A DNA stretch of 55,444 nucleotides, from positions 1-55,444 of the forward strand of contig CAMAQH010000024.1 of assembly GCA_945860295.1 (NCBI GenBank), read 5' to 3'. A program made the translations under genes and the position numbers. Below the pieces are notes generated by a model. The model had not been told where the DNA came from. It did no database searches and worked only from the letters and a program-made list of their open reading frames with translations. The DNA comes from Prosthecobacter debontii. Lineage in GTDB: Bacteria > Verrucomicrobiota > Verrucomicrobiia > Verrucomicrobiales > Verrucomicrobiaceae. The first letter of the stretch is position 1, and each line of letters opens with the position of its first letter. Of the stretch, positions 25,435-33,657 are shown in pieces.

Positions 25435-25465
25435 AAAAACCCAGGACGCTAAGTTTTGGGTTTTT
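25435..25465 (+). terminator. Intrinsic terminator of prc
   Basis: AAAAACCCA (25435-25443) pairs exactly with TGGGTTTTT (25457-25465) around a 13-base loop, 20 bases after the prc stop, and runs into TTTTTCTTTG. The stem's A-rich left arm and T-rich right arm suggest it could work in both directions. Confidence 0.75.
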
Positions 25466-25525
25466 CTTTGTCCGGTTGGCAGACAGGGTTTTGGAGTAGC
25501 TGGTTCCGCCCTGCACCACTCACCC

Positions 25526-26620
25526 ATGATTTCCGCCCCAGCCACGTTTACCCGCGAAAGCCGACTGAACGAGATGATGATCTGGGTCTGCGGCACCTTG
25601 CTCGGCGTGCTCGCGGCTGACGCCGTCATGGGTTCCTACAACGCGGGTATTTCTCCGCTTAAACCGATTCTCTTTGTCATGCTCGCCGTAGCGGCATGCA
25701 TCGGCTTATCCATGCTGAATAAGCCGCGCTTTGCACCCGTGGCACTTCTGGTTTTGCTATTGCCACTTGTGCGCATTTTTGACGCCGTTATTTTAGCTCG
25801 CACAGATGTTTCATCCATCGGGCAAGTGGGCATGGACATGATTACTGATCAGGGCCTGCGGGCTGCGCGCTGGGCGGCGATTTTGGCGATCTGCCTGACC
25901 ACAGGTTCTGAAATCTATGAGATGCTCGGGCTGGCAAAATTCTCCAGCATTCCTGGCCGCTTCTCGGGCTTCAATGGGCACCCAAATTTTCCGCCTCTGC
26001 TGCTGTTTGAAATGCTCGGCTTTGTCTTTGCATTCTCTCCGAATTTTCGACTCAACTGCGTGATCATGGGTGTCGCCTTTGTCGGTGTGGCTTTGACTTA
26101 TGGACGTAGCGGCTTCGTGGTGCTGGCGCTGATGGGTGGCTTTTATATCCTGATGAATGCGCGCAGAAATCTGGGCTTCCTGATCGTCATCGCGGCCATC
26201 GCGATCCCCTTGGTTGGCGTGGGCTTTGCTATTTTTCAGAGCCAGACTGAAAAGGGCGTCGTGAAGGATCGAAACATGTCGGAGCGACTTGAGGCCATCT
26301 ACAGTTTCGATCTTGATAAGCTAAAATCCCCTGAGCGAGTGAAGGATCTCTCAGATGCCTGGGAAGGAGTCATGGCAAAGCCCATCTTTGGTCACGGCAC
26401 AGGCGTGTCTGGCGCTCTATGGGCACCGCACAACGAGAACATTTAGATCTGGCTGGAGTTAGGCATCCCCGGCCTTCTGCTGTTTGTCGGCACTCTCGGT
26501 GCACTCGTCATTCGCAGTATCATGACAGGTGGTCGTGCAGGTTATCTTCTCTTTGCCATTCTTGCATACACACCCGCAGGTCAGGGCCGCATCAAGATGC
26601 CGCACTTCTGTCTAGCTTAG
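25526..26620 (+). pseudogene. O-antigen ligase/polymerase-like membrane protein, interrupted by an in-frame stop
   Basis: The frame from ATG 25526 encodes about nine membrane helices and a Wzy/WaaL-like end, FGHGTGVSGALWAPHNENI, then hits TAG at 26444-26446. Without a frame change the sequence continues as IWLELGIPGLLLFVGTLGALVIR, exactly the segment that follows HNxxL/Y in O-antigen ligase-family proteins, to a stop at 26618-26620. The stop is therefore inside a conserved motif and replaces a probable tyrosine or leucine codon. The C-terminus beyond about 26570 also looks degraded. Such proteins join or polymerise lipid-linked glycans at the outer face of the inner membrane. The gene is either recently broken or the stop is a sequencing error. 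Confidence 0.7.
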
Positions 26621-26652
26621 AGCACGGCGGCCGTGCTGCTCTGGCCTGAGCG

Positions 26653-27291
26653 CTACCGTTTTGTCCTGCGCCACCAAGCGTAAATGAGCGGCGATAAAAG
26701 CAGCAGCCACAGCGGGCTAAAGCCTGGCTCCTTAGCTTTGTTCGGTCCTGCCGGGATGGCAAAAGGGCGGCTGTTTTCACCGGGGAAAAGAACCTGCACT
26801 TTTGGTTCGGCCAGACCTGACTTTTTCAACAATAAGATCAGGCTGACTTGAGCCTCTGCTCCAAAACCGAGAACAAAATCCTGCGCTGTTGTGGGCACCG
26901 TTCCCTTGAGTGTAGCGAGCAAATGAGCCTCAGTCGTTTCAGCGGTCAGTGCCAGATTCGTCGCTCCATCCATCGCCTGCCAAGTGGTTTTGGGCAGCGG
27001 CAGCGCCTCATTGCCGAAAGTCAGTTTGAGGTTTTTCGCCAGATAGTCGGTGGCCTTTTTCAGACTTGCTTTCACCTGCTCTGGCGACTGCTCCAAATAC
27101 CAAGCAGCGGCAACGGGCGGCAAGGATGTGGGTTGCGTGGAAAGGATCACACGCGGGTCCACATTCACCTTCAGTTCAAAGCTGCCTGCCGCATCAAAGT
27201 CAGCCTCAATCGTCATGTTCGGCACCTGATGCGCCTGTGCTGTAGCGCAGACGATCAGGCTAAGAATGAAGCATCGAATAAAGGCAATCAT
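26653..27291 (-). CDS. Secreted, C-terminally membrane-anchored protein of unknown function
   Basis: 212 residues. An N-terminal signal peptide (about 1-20, ending ATAQAHQ) is followed by a beta-rich domain of about 150 residues, then PGFSPLWLLLLSPLIYAWW and a basic end WRRTKR. That last part is a single C-terminal membrane anchor like those of sorting or sortase-like tails. The mature protein begins HQVPNMTIEADFD, so an extracytoplasmic domain tethered to the inner membrane is likely. I do not recognise the family. It follows the sulfatase on the same strand with 76 bases between. Confidence 0.65.
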   Translation of the reverse strand: MIAFIRCFILSLIVCATAQAHQVPNMTIEADFDAAGSFELKVNVDPRVILSTQPTSLPPVAAAWYLEQSPEQVKASLKKATDYLAKNLKLTFGNEALPLPKTTWQAMDGATNLALTAETTEAHLLATLKGTVPTTAQDFVLGFGAEAQVSLILLLKKSGLAEPKVQVLFPGENSRPFAIPAGPNKAKEPGFSPLWLLLLSPLIYAWWRRTKR

Positions 27292-27309
27292 GCAGACAAG
27301 TTCGGAGCA

Positions 27310-27323
27310 CCGCCTCTAGGCGG
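27310..27323 (-). terminator. Small hairpin between the sulfatase and the anchored protein
   Basis: CCGCC-TCTA-GGCGG is a perfect 5-bp stem with a 4-base loop, in the 76-base gap after the sulfatase stop on the minus strand. There is no U tract, so a terminator role is weak. It may instead stabilise the upstream message. Confidence 0.25.
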
Positions 27324-27367
27324 CGCAGGTACATTCTCCAACACAATCTTGTGCATCTGCCGTGCCC

Positions 27368-28906
27368 TTACTTTTTTGCTTTCCGTGTCTCAAAGGTGAA
27401 GGCCTTTTCAGGATTCATGCGCGCATAGTCCGCAGGCGTCGGGCCACCACCAAACTGCTTCCAGTATTCTTCAGCGAATGGATTCAGCTTCGGTCCCACG
27501 GCCTTCTCATTCAGATCGATCTGACCTTTGAGCGAGTCCCACCAGGCGTCATAGCTCACGAGCATTTCTTTCATGACCTCAGGCTTTTCAGCGGCGATGT
27601 TTTTCGCCTCACCAGGATCAGCTTTTATATCAAAGAGCTGCCAGCCGACTTTTGCGTCGGGATTAGCTTTCGCTTTTCCTGGGCCTACAACTTCACTCAC
27701 CAGATGATACTGCGTGGTGCGTGCAGCAGCATTTTTGGTCTTGGCCGCATTGTAGTCCGTGCCCTTTGGCCAGCGTCCGGTGTGGGTAAAAAGAGTGCGA
27801 TCCTTCCACTCAGCCTTTGGATTCTCAAGCAGTGGCAGCAGACTGCGGCCTTCGACCTGCATCTCCATTTCAGGCGTGAGTTTGGCACCAGCAAAACCCG
27901 CCCAGGTGCGGAAGACATCCACATGCGCGGTCAGCGCCGAGCACTCAGCAGGCGCCAGCGTGCCAGGCATACGCCAGAAGGACAAAGCTCGTGTGCCGCC
28001 GACCCATGGTGTGCCCTTGGCTCCATGCATTCCTGCATTGAAAACCTTCACACCAGCTGTGCCGCCATTGTCATTCATGAAGACCACGAGCGTGTTCTTG
28101 GCGATGCCCCACTCGTCGAGCTTGGCCATCAGTTTGCCGACGTTTTGGTCGATATTATGCAGCATTCCAAAGAAGCTTTCCGTGTCTTCACCCAATCCCT
28201 TGCCTTCGTAGAGTTTCTTGTCCTCAGGCCGCGCGATGTAAGGGCCATGCGGCGCGTTCGTGGAGATGTGGCAGTAGAAAGGAGCATCGCCTTTGACCGA
28301 CTCGATCCATTTCGTCGCCTGGGCAAAGAAGACATCCGTGCAGTAGCCTTCCGTTTTCTCAAAATGGTCATTGTGCAGGATCGCTGGGTTGAAGTACTTG
28401 TTGTTTGGAGCATCTCCACAACTGCCGGGATAGGTTTGGCCAATGCCGCCGCCGCCATGGATGAATTGTTCATCAAAGCCACGACGATTCGGGCGATACT
28501 CGGTCTCATCACCAAGGTGCCATTTGCCAAAAATGCCGTTCGTGTAGCCAGCATCTTGCAGCACCTGGGCGATGGTGATAGCCTTCAGATTCATCCGCTC
28601 GCGCTCCAAGATGGTGTGGGTGATGCCATTGCGAAACTCATGCCGCCCGGTCTGGATCGCGCTGCGAGTCGGCGCACAGGTTGGACTCACCATGAAGTCA
28701 CTGAAGCGCACACTCTCACCGCGTAGCTTGTCGATATTCGGCGTTTTGAGAATCGGGTTTCCATTGGCCGAGAGATCGCCGAAACCTTGATCATCCGTCA
28801 AAATGAAAAGGATGTTTGGCTTCGATCCCGCCAGTTCAGCCGGGCTGAAAGAAGGCAGGGAGAGAAGGCACAAAACGGACAGGGCAATGGCTGAAGGGCG
28901 GCTCAT
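27368..28906 (-). CDS. Type I (formylglycine) sulfatase, secreted
   Basis: 512 residues with a signal peptide (about 1-23). The sulfatase core starts PNILFILTDDQGFGDL, where DDQ provides metal ligands. The C77-A-P-T-R81 box is the CxPxR motif whose cysteine is converted to formylglycine by a maturase; GKWHLGDE carries further active-site residues. It should hydrolyse a sulfate ester, possibly from algal or animal polysaccharides; the substrate is not predictable. No formylglycine-generating enzyme is in the window. It is divergent from the GTPase operon, with 186 bases of shared upstream DNA. Confidence 0.92.
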   Translation of the reverse strand: MSRPSAIALSVLCLLSLPSFSPAELAGSKPNILFILTDDQGFGDLSANGNPILKTPNIDKLRGESVRFSDFMVSPTCAPTRSAIQTGRHEFRNGITHTILERERMNLKAITIAQVLQDAGYTNGIFGKWHLGDETEYRPNRRGFDEQFIHGGGGIGQTYPGSCGDAPNNKYFNPAILHNDHFEKTEGYCTDVFFAQATKWIESVKGDAPFYCHISTNAPHGPYIARPEDKKLYEGKGLGEDTESFFGMLHNIDQNVGKLMAKLDEWGIAKNTLVVFMNDNGGTAGVKVFNAGMHGAKGTPWVGGTRALSFWRMPGTLAPAECSALTAHVDVFRTWAGFAGAKLTPEMEMQVEGRSLLPLLENPKAEWKDRTLFTHTGRWPKGTDYNAAKTKNAAARTTQYHLVSEVVGPGKAKANPDAKVGWQLFDIKADPGEAKNIAAEKPEVMKEMLVSYDAWWDSLKGQIDLNEKAVGPKLNPFAEEYWKQFGGGPTPADYARMNPEKAFTFETRKAKK

Positions 28907-29092
28907 GGGCGCTCTCTAACGATACTTTCTCAGTAAAGCTATCTCCTCTTTTACTCCTTCGTCTTCGTCAGCTTCACAAACACTTAACAAAGCCGCTAAG
29001 GACAGGTTTGACATCTAGCCTGTAAAGTATGAAACCGGAGGTTGTTATTTCTCTGCCAACAGCTCCACCCTTGAGCCAACGAGTCCATTATT

Positions 29093-30874
29093 ATGCTGAG
29101 TCCTAGACCACGCCCATTCGCGCCTCGAGTTTGCCTTCTCAATTGTGCCACTGGCGAGCGCTCCATCGTGGCCGCCACGCCCTTCATCATTGGGGCCAAT
29201 GCCGCCGCCGATTTCCGCACCAGTTCTCTCGATTGCCCGCCCGTGCTCGGCACGATCCAGCAGCGCGGTGATGAATTTGAAGTCACCATCAATAGTGATG
29301 GCACAGCACTCGTGGATGGCGCACCTGGTTCGCAATTCACGCTGCATTTGGGTGAAGAACACACGCTCACTGCCTGCGGTGAGGTGCTCGCTTTCAAATG
29401 CCTCGCCGATCCTCAGGAGTGGCTGGCTTATGAGCACGAAATGTTCTGGCACTTCTTCGATGCGGAAGCGCGCCAATGGTATGGCCCCTTCAGTCCCGAG
29501 GAATTGCGTGATCATCTGAAGAAGCAAACACCAGATCAAGCCGCTGAGAACTTGGTCATGCCCGCTGGCCTTCGTGATGTAGGATTCTTTGTCAAAGACG
29601 TGCTCCACGTCTTGCCCGAGCGCGTGGTGGCCGCTGCCACAGATGAACTCGTGCAAGCAGTCCACGCCGAGCCAGTAAACACCGAATACGGCGAGTTCAC
29701 CTGCCCGGTCTGCTGGTTCAAATTTGATCGTGGTGATGCCATGAACATCTCTGTCCACGCAGCCCTGCGCGGAGATCCACTTTTGGGTGAAGACGCCATG
29801 CAGCGCTTTCATGCCACACGCTTCACGGATCGCGGGCAGGCAATCGATGCTATGGGCATCGCTGCGCCTGATCTCGCCTGCCCGCACTGCCGCCGTAAGT
29901 TACCACCCGGTTTCATGGAAACGCCGCACCATATTTTCTCCATCGTCGGTGCGCCATCATCAGGAAAATCGTATTACCTCAGCGTGCTAACACGCACGCT
30001 TCAGACCAGCCTGTATCAGAATTTCGGCGTCACCTTCCGCGATGCTGATCCTTCGGAAAATGTCATCCTCACGCAGATGCGTACGCAACTCTTTTCCGCA
30101 TCGACACCAGAGGACGCCTTCCTCGCAAAGACCGAGTTGGAAGGCATGTTGTACGAAACGCTGCCGCGTCTCGGCAGAAAGGTGCGTTTGCCGAAACCCT
30201 TCGTCTTTAAACTCTCGCGCCGAAACGCTCACGACACGGATTTCTCCATCGTCTTTTACGACAACGCGGGTGAGCACTTTGAACCCACGCGCAACAGCGC
30301 CGATTCACCCGGTGCACAGCACATCGCTGTCGCCTCTGGCATCTTCTTCCTCTTTGATCCACTTCATAATACGGAGTTCCGCCAGCGGCTCAAAGGTGTG
30401 CGCGACCCACAGATTCAGAGCCGCCGACTCGATCAGCAGGATGTCATCCTCGCCGAAACCGAGGTGCGAATTAAGAACGTACTCGGTCTCGATTCGCGTC
30501 AGTGCATCGACACGCCTTTCGCTGTCATGGTCGGCAAAAGCGATACCTGGGAGCCGATGCTCGGCCCCGAGCCTTTACTGCCTAGCATCGAAAAAGGTGC
30601 GCTCTTGCCAGACAATATCCAGAGTAATTCCGAGCGCATACGCGAACTGCTTCTCGAGCTTTGCCCTGCCATCGTTTCAAACGCTGAAGCCATTTCCTCC
30701 AATGTCGCCTATTTCGCCATCAGCCCCCTTGGTTGCTCCCCGGTCCAGTTTACCGACATCGAAGGCCACATCCGTATCGGCCCCGATCCACAACAGATGA
30801 AACCCAAAAACGTCGAAGTGCCGACCCTCTGGGCCATCTCCCAAATCGCCCCTGAAGTCGTGCCCAGAAAATGA
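29093..30874 (+). CDS. Multidomain P-loop GTPase-like protein (FHA-like, GYF, zinc ribbon, DO-GTPase2-like)
   Basis: 593 residues, first gene of a seven-gene operon. Residues about 12-105 form a beta-rich domain resembling FHA (FIIGANAAADFR). Residues about 115-165 look like a GYF_2 domain (WYGPFSPEELRDH). C204/C207 (CPVC) and C263/C266 (CPHC) form a split zinc ribbon. A P-loop follows, GAPSSGKS (286-293), then DNAG (390-393) as the G3-type element and VGKSD (GKSD, 481-484) in the place of the base-recognition TKxD. This order matches the double-GTPase 2 group associated with GAP1 proteins. It has no signal or membrane helix, so it acts at the cytoplasmic face. I infer GTP-driven regulation of the downstream membrane complex; nucleotide choice is unproven. 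The next gene encodes the GAP1-N2 partner. Confidence 0.75.
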   Translation: MLSPRPRPFAPRVCLLNCATGERSIVAATPFIIGANAAADFRTSSLDCPPVLGTIQQRGDEFEVTINSDGTALVDGAPGSQFTLHLGEEHTLTACGEVLAFKCLADPQEWLAYEHEMFWHFFDAEARQWYGPFSPEELRDHLKKQTPDQAAENLVMPAGLRDVGFFVKDVLHVLPERVVAAATDELVQAVHAEPVNTEYGEFTCPVCWFKFDRGDAMNISVHAALRGDPLLGEDAMQRFHATRFTDRGQAIDAMGIAAPDLACPHCRRKLPPGFMETPHHIFSIVGAPSSGKSYYLSVLTRTLQTSLYQNFGVTFRDADPSENVILTQMRTQLFSASTPEDAFLAKTELEGMLYETLPRLGRKVRLPKPFVFKLSRRNAHDTDFSIVFYDNAGEHFEPTRNSADSPGAQHIAVASGIFFLFDPLHNTEFRQRLKGVRDPQIQSRRLDQQDVILAETEVRIKNVLGLDSRQCIDTPFAVMVGKSDTWEPMLGPEPLLPSIEKGALLPDNIQSNSERIRELLLELCPAIVSNAEAISSNVAYFAISPLGCSPVQFTDIEGHIRIGPDPQQMKPKNVEVPTLWAISQIAPEVVPRK

Positions 30875-30981
30875 AGTTGGCAATGGTTGGCTGTTGATTG
30901 CGATGGATTGACATTGTTTCCAAGTCACCAACAACTGCCAACTATGGCAAACCACAGACAACAACCGCAAACCTACCCACC
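30875..30981 (+). repeat. Intergenic repeat between the GTPase and GAP1 genes
   Basis: The 107-base gap holds degenerate GGTTGGCTGTTGATTG-like words followed by their inverted counterparts. AGTTGGCA (30875-30882) pairs with TGCCAACT (30936-30943), and ATTGACATTGTTT resembles GTTGACGATTGTTT in the 2552-2697 spacer. It is the largest gap inside the operon, and it could form an mRNA structure ahead of the GAP1 gene's ATG at 30982. Confidence 0.45.
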
Positions 30982-33657
30982 ATGGCCTGGCAACTTCTCT
31001 ACACTTCAGCCCCTCGCTTGCTCGAAGCCGGTCGCACCGGCTTTGGTACAGTGGCGCGGCATCGTGGTGTCGGTGAGTTAGTGGCTGGTGCGGTGGAGCG
31101 CGTGTCACAGTTTGCCCGGCAAGCTGGACTGGGCGCGCGGCGCGTGATCCACAGCCACCGCATCATCACGGCCGGAGCCACTCAGGTGCATGTGTTCAGT
31201 TGCATCCGCGATGCTGGCTCTGATTACACAGGTCGGACAAATCATCTCGCGCACCATCTCATCGCTGATCCGCGTGAAGTTCGTGCCGCCGCAGAAGTCG
31301 GCATCACGCCCGCAGACATTTTGATGCAGATGAAATGGCGCACGTCCTGGAGCGAGCCACCACGCTTCTTGGAGCCTTCAGAAGAGATCACTTTCACCAG
31401 CCTTCGCGCCCGTGCTTTTGGTTCGGCGTGGGAGCGTCTCACGGGGCACTCAGAACTCAGCGCTCTGCCATCTCAGACCACGCGCTGCTTTGTCATCCTG
31501 CCGGGTGAAACCGATGCCCTGACTCTGTTTCAGGAATCTCTGAGAACGATGGGCATTCAGGCCGCGCAGATTACTTTTACCACGCATCTAGAACCCACGG
31601 ATGATGCAGCCGATTTCCGCTGGGTGGCCATGAATGCAAGCTCACCCCTCAGGCACCAGGCAGATGGCATCGCGCGCACCGTTCTCGATCTCACGCAGCC
31701 ACAGTCTTTACCAAAACTAGGCGCAACAGCCGTCAGTGCACCTGCTCGCACCTCCCGTGAAAGCTTCACACCGCTCCATGTCACGGCGGAGCAAGATGCC
31801 GAAATGCGCCATGCGCCTCAGTCTTCCATGCCCGGCAGTTTCATGGAGTCATTGCATCCGCTTCCGCGCGCTCGCTCTGGCCGTTTTGCAGGTATCGCAC
31901 TGGCTGCCATTCTTGTGGTCGGGTTGGGCATCGCTTCCTATTGGTGGTTAGATCAGCAGACGCAAAACAGCCCGGCACGATCCGCTGTCGATCTCGCCAA
32001 GCGGGTGGATGACCTTTGGCAGAAGCACCACCTCAAACTACCCGCCACAGCCACATGGCTGAAAAGTCAGGCCAGTGTCGCGCTCACAAATTCACATGAG
32101 AAATCTCTGCGCCTTCTTGCTCAGGCCCTGCGTGAGCCACTTCATCCGCTAGAGATTCCGCGTCCCGAGTCCACCCAGGACGAGTTCATGGAGATGCTGC
32201 AAAGTTTCAGCCAATGGCAACAGGCTGTCGTTGAGTCCGTGCGCCGAGACACCTGGTCGCGTGATGCTCCGGCTGAGATCAAAATCGAAGCGCGTGTGCA
32301 ATTGGATGCTGAAGAGCGGCTGTGGAAAAGCTTCGCCAAAAACCTCCAACGCGCTCCAGCGAATACCGAGCTACTCAAGCAGGAGATCAGCACGCAAGCG
32401 TTGAAACAATTGAACAAGTCCGCACCACCTGCTGGTGCTGCGGAGGATTGGCGTGATGTGGTTTCCTTGACCACTCATCCCGCACCACAATGGCTAGATC
32501 TCTGGGTTGGCATTTCCCATCTGCCAGCAGTTCCCGCACCACTTCAGAAATCTGATCAAGCCCTACTCACTGCGGCTGCCGAAGACAAGAAATCTCCCTC
32601 ATGGTTGCAACAGCAAGCCACCAAGAGACTCACACAAATCAGTGTAATGAATCAGAGTGACACCGACGCACTTAAAGCGGCAGAGGACATGCTGAAGCCG
32701 ACCGCATCTCAGCTTCAGGTGCAGTCTGCTGATGGCCCTAAGTCATCACATTCGCGCTATATCGTCATTGTGACGGCAGAGGTCGATTTATCGAAGGCGT
32801 TGCAAACGCTGCCCATCCTGCCCGTGCAGGACGATATGCAAATCATCGTAGGCAGTGCCGGTTTTGCTGAGACCAATCTCGTCCGCTGGCGTCAGATCGG
32901 TAGTCCCGGCGTGTATCGGAAAAGCTTCACTGACTCCGCCACGCTTGAGATCAAAGATGGGCGTCTCATCAAAGCCCCCTCAGACAAAGACTCCTGGCGC
33001 ATCATCGGACGCTCATCTACTGGCGCTGATGTCCTCTTTGAGGTGCTGCTCATTACCCAAGAAAAAACACCAACGGAAGTCTGGCACGCTGACGCCTCAT
33101 TCACTTTTCAAAATCAACATCACAATCAGCGCACCGTTCTTGATGATGCCGCAGCGAGTTGGTTGGCTAAAATTTCCCTCAGCGGAGTTCAGCCGCATCT
33201 CCGCTTGCAGAGTGTCGATGATCCCGCACATCGATTCCGCGTCCGACTTGATGCACGAGCTGCCGTGGTCGAGATCGAAACCAAGCAGCAAAAAATCACC
33301 GCCACCACCGCCCGTGTCAGCAGCCTCAGCACTGAGATCGAGGACCTGAAGCAAGGCATCCGCATTGATCAGCAGCGGAAAGCTGAAGTCGCTGGGGGTA
33401 AGCTCGCGCGCCGAGAAAAAGAGGACAGCATCATCCGCTTAGAGACCGGCATTTCTAACAAAGAACTGCGCATCCTCGAGATGGAAGAAGAAATGCGCGG
33501 CCTCACAGTGGCGACAGCGAGTCCTGTCTCCCTCGTCGGAATCCCAGCGGGTCAATATGTCCTCGTCGCCGTTGTTTTCAGCTCAGATGGCAGCGAGACT
33601 GCCCTCCGACTCTGTGAGCTGACCATCACCTCTCAACAAGCCAAGAACGCCCCGTGA
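30982..33657 (+). CDS. GAP1-N2-domain protein with one membrane helix and C-terminal coiled coil
   Basis: 891 residues from the ATG at 30982. The first 150 residues match the GAP1-N2 domain (GTPase-associated protein 1): LLYTSAPRLLEAGRTGFGTVA, VIHSHRI, then DAGSDYTGRTNHLAHHL. This family is found with double-GTPase proteins in proposed NTP-dependent conflict systems. A single membrane helix lies at about 301-320 (AGIALAAILVVGLGIASYWW), followed by an extracytoplasmic helical and beta region and a coiled coil near residues 760-840. So the GAP1 domain is cytoplasmic and about 570 residues face the periplasm. Its last codon overlaps the GTG start of the next gene, a sign of coupled translation. 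The domain name is from memory of the family; the function is inferred from its company. Confidence 0.75.
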   Translation: MAWQLLYTSAPRLLEAGRTGFGTVARHRGVGELVAGAVERVSQFARQAGLGARRVIHSHRIITAGATQVHVFSCIRDAGSDYTGRTNHLAHHLIADPREVRAAAEVGITPADILMQMKWRTSWSEPPRFLEPSEEITFTSLRARAFGSAWERLTGHSELSALPSQTTRCFVILPGETDALTLFQESLRTMGIQAAQITFTTHLEPTDDAADFRWVAMNASSPLRHQADGIARTVLDLTQPQSLPKLGATAVSAPARTSRESFTPLHVTAEQDAEMRHAPQSSMPGSFMESLHPLPRARSGRFAGIALAAILVVGLGIASYWWLDQQTQNSPARSAVDLAKRVDDLWQKHHLKLPATATWLKSQASVALTNSHEKSLRLLAQALREPLHPLEIPRPESTQDEFMEMLQSFSQWQQAVVESVRRDTWSRDAPAEIKIEARVQLDAEERLWKSFAKNLQRAPANTELLKQEISTQALKQLNKSAPPAGAAEDWRDVVSLTTHPAPQWLDLWVGISHLPAVPAPLQKSDQALLTAAAEDKKSPSWLQQQATKRLTQISVMNQSDTDALKAAEDMLKPTASQLQVQSADGPKSSHSRYIVIVTAEVDLSKALQTLPILPVQDDMQIIVGSAGFAETNLVRWRQIGSPGVYRKSFTDSATLEIKDGRLIKAPSDKDSWRIIGRSSTGADVLFEVLLITQEKTPTEVWHADASFTFQNQHHNQRTVLDDAAASWLAKISLSGVQPHLRLQSVDDPAHRFRVRLDARAAVVEIETKQQKITATTARVSSLSTEIEDLKQGIRIDQQRKAEVAGGKLARREKEDSIIRLETGISNKELRILEMEEEMRGLTVATASPVSLVGIPAGQYVLVAVVFSSDGSETALRLCELTITSQQAKNAP

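Noticed and set aside
24593-25519. 308-codon minus-strand frame antisense to prc
   Set aside because: It mirrors the prc frame, has no domain or ribosome-binding site, and the sense strand encodes a complete S41 protease.
27362-28726. 454-codon plus-strand frame antisense to the sulfatase
   Set aside because: The sense strand has the CAPTR sulfatase box and a signal peptide. The antisense frame lacks any recognisable domain.
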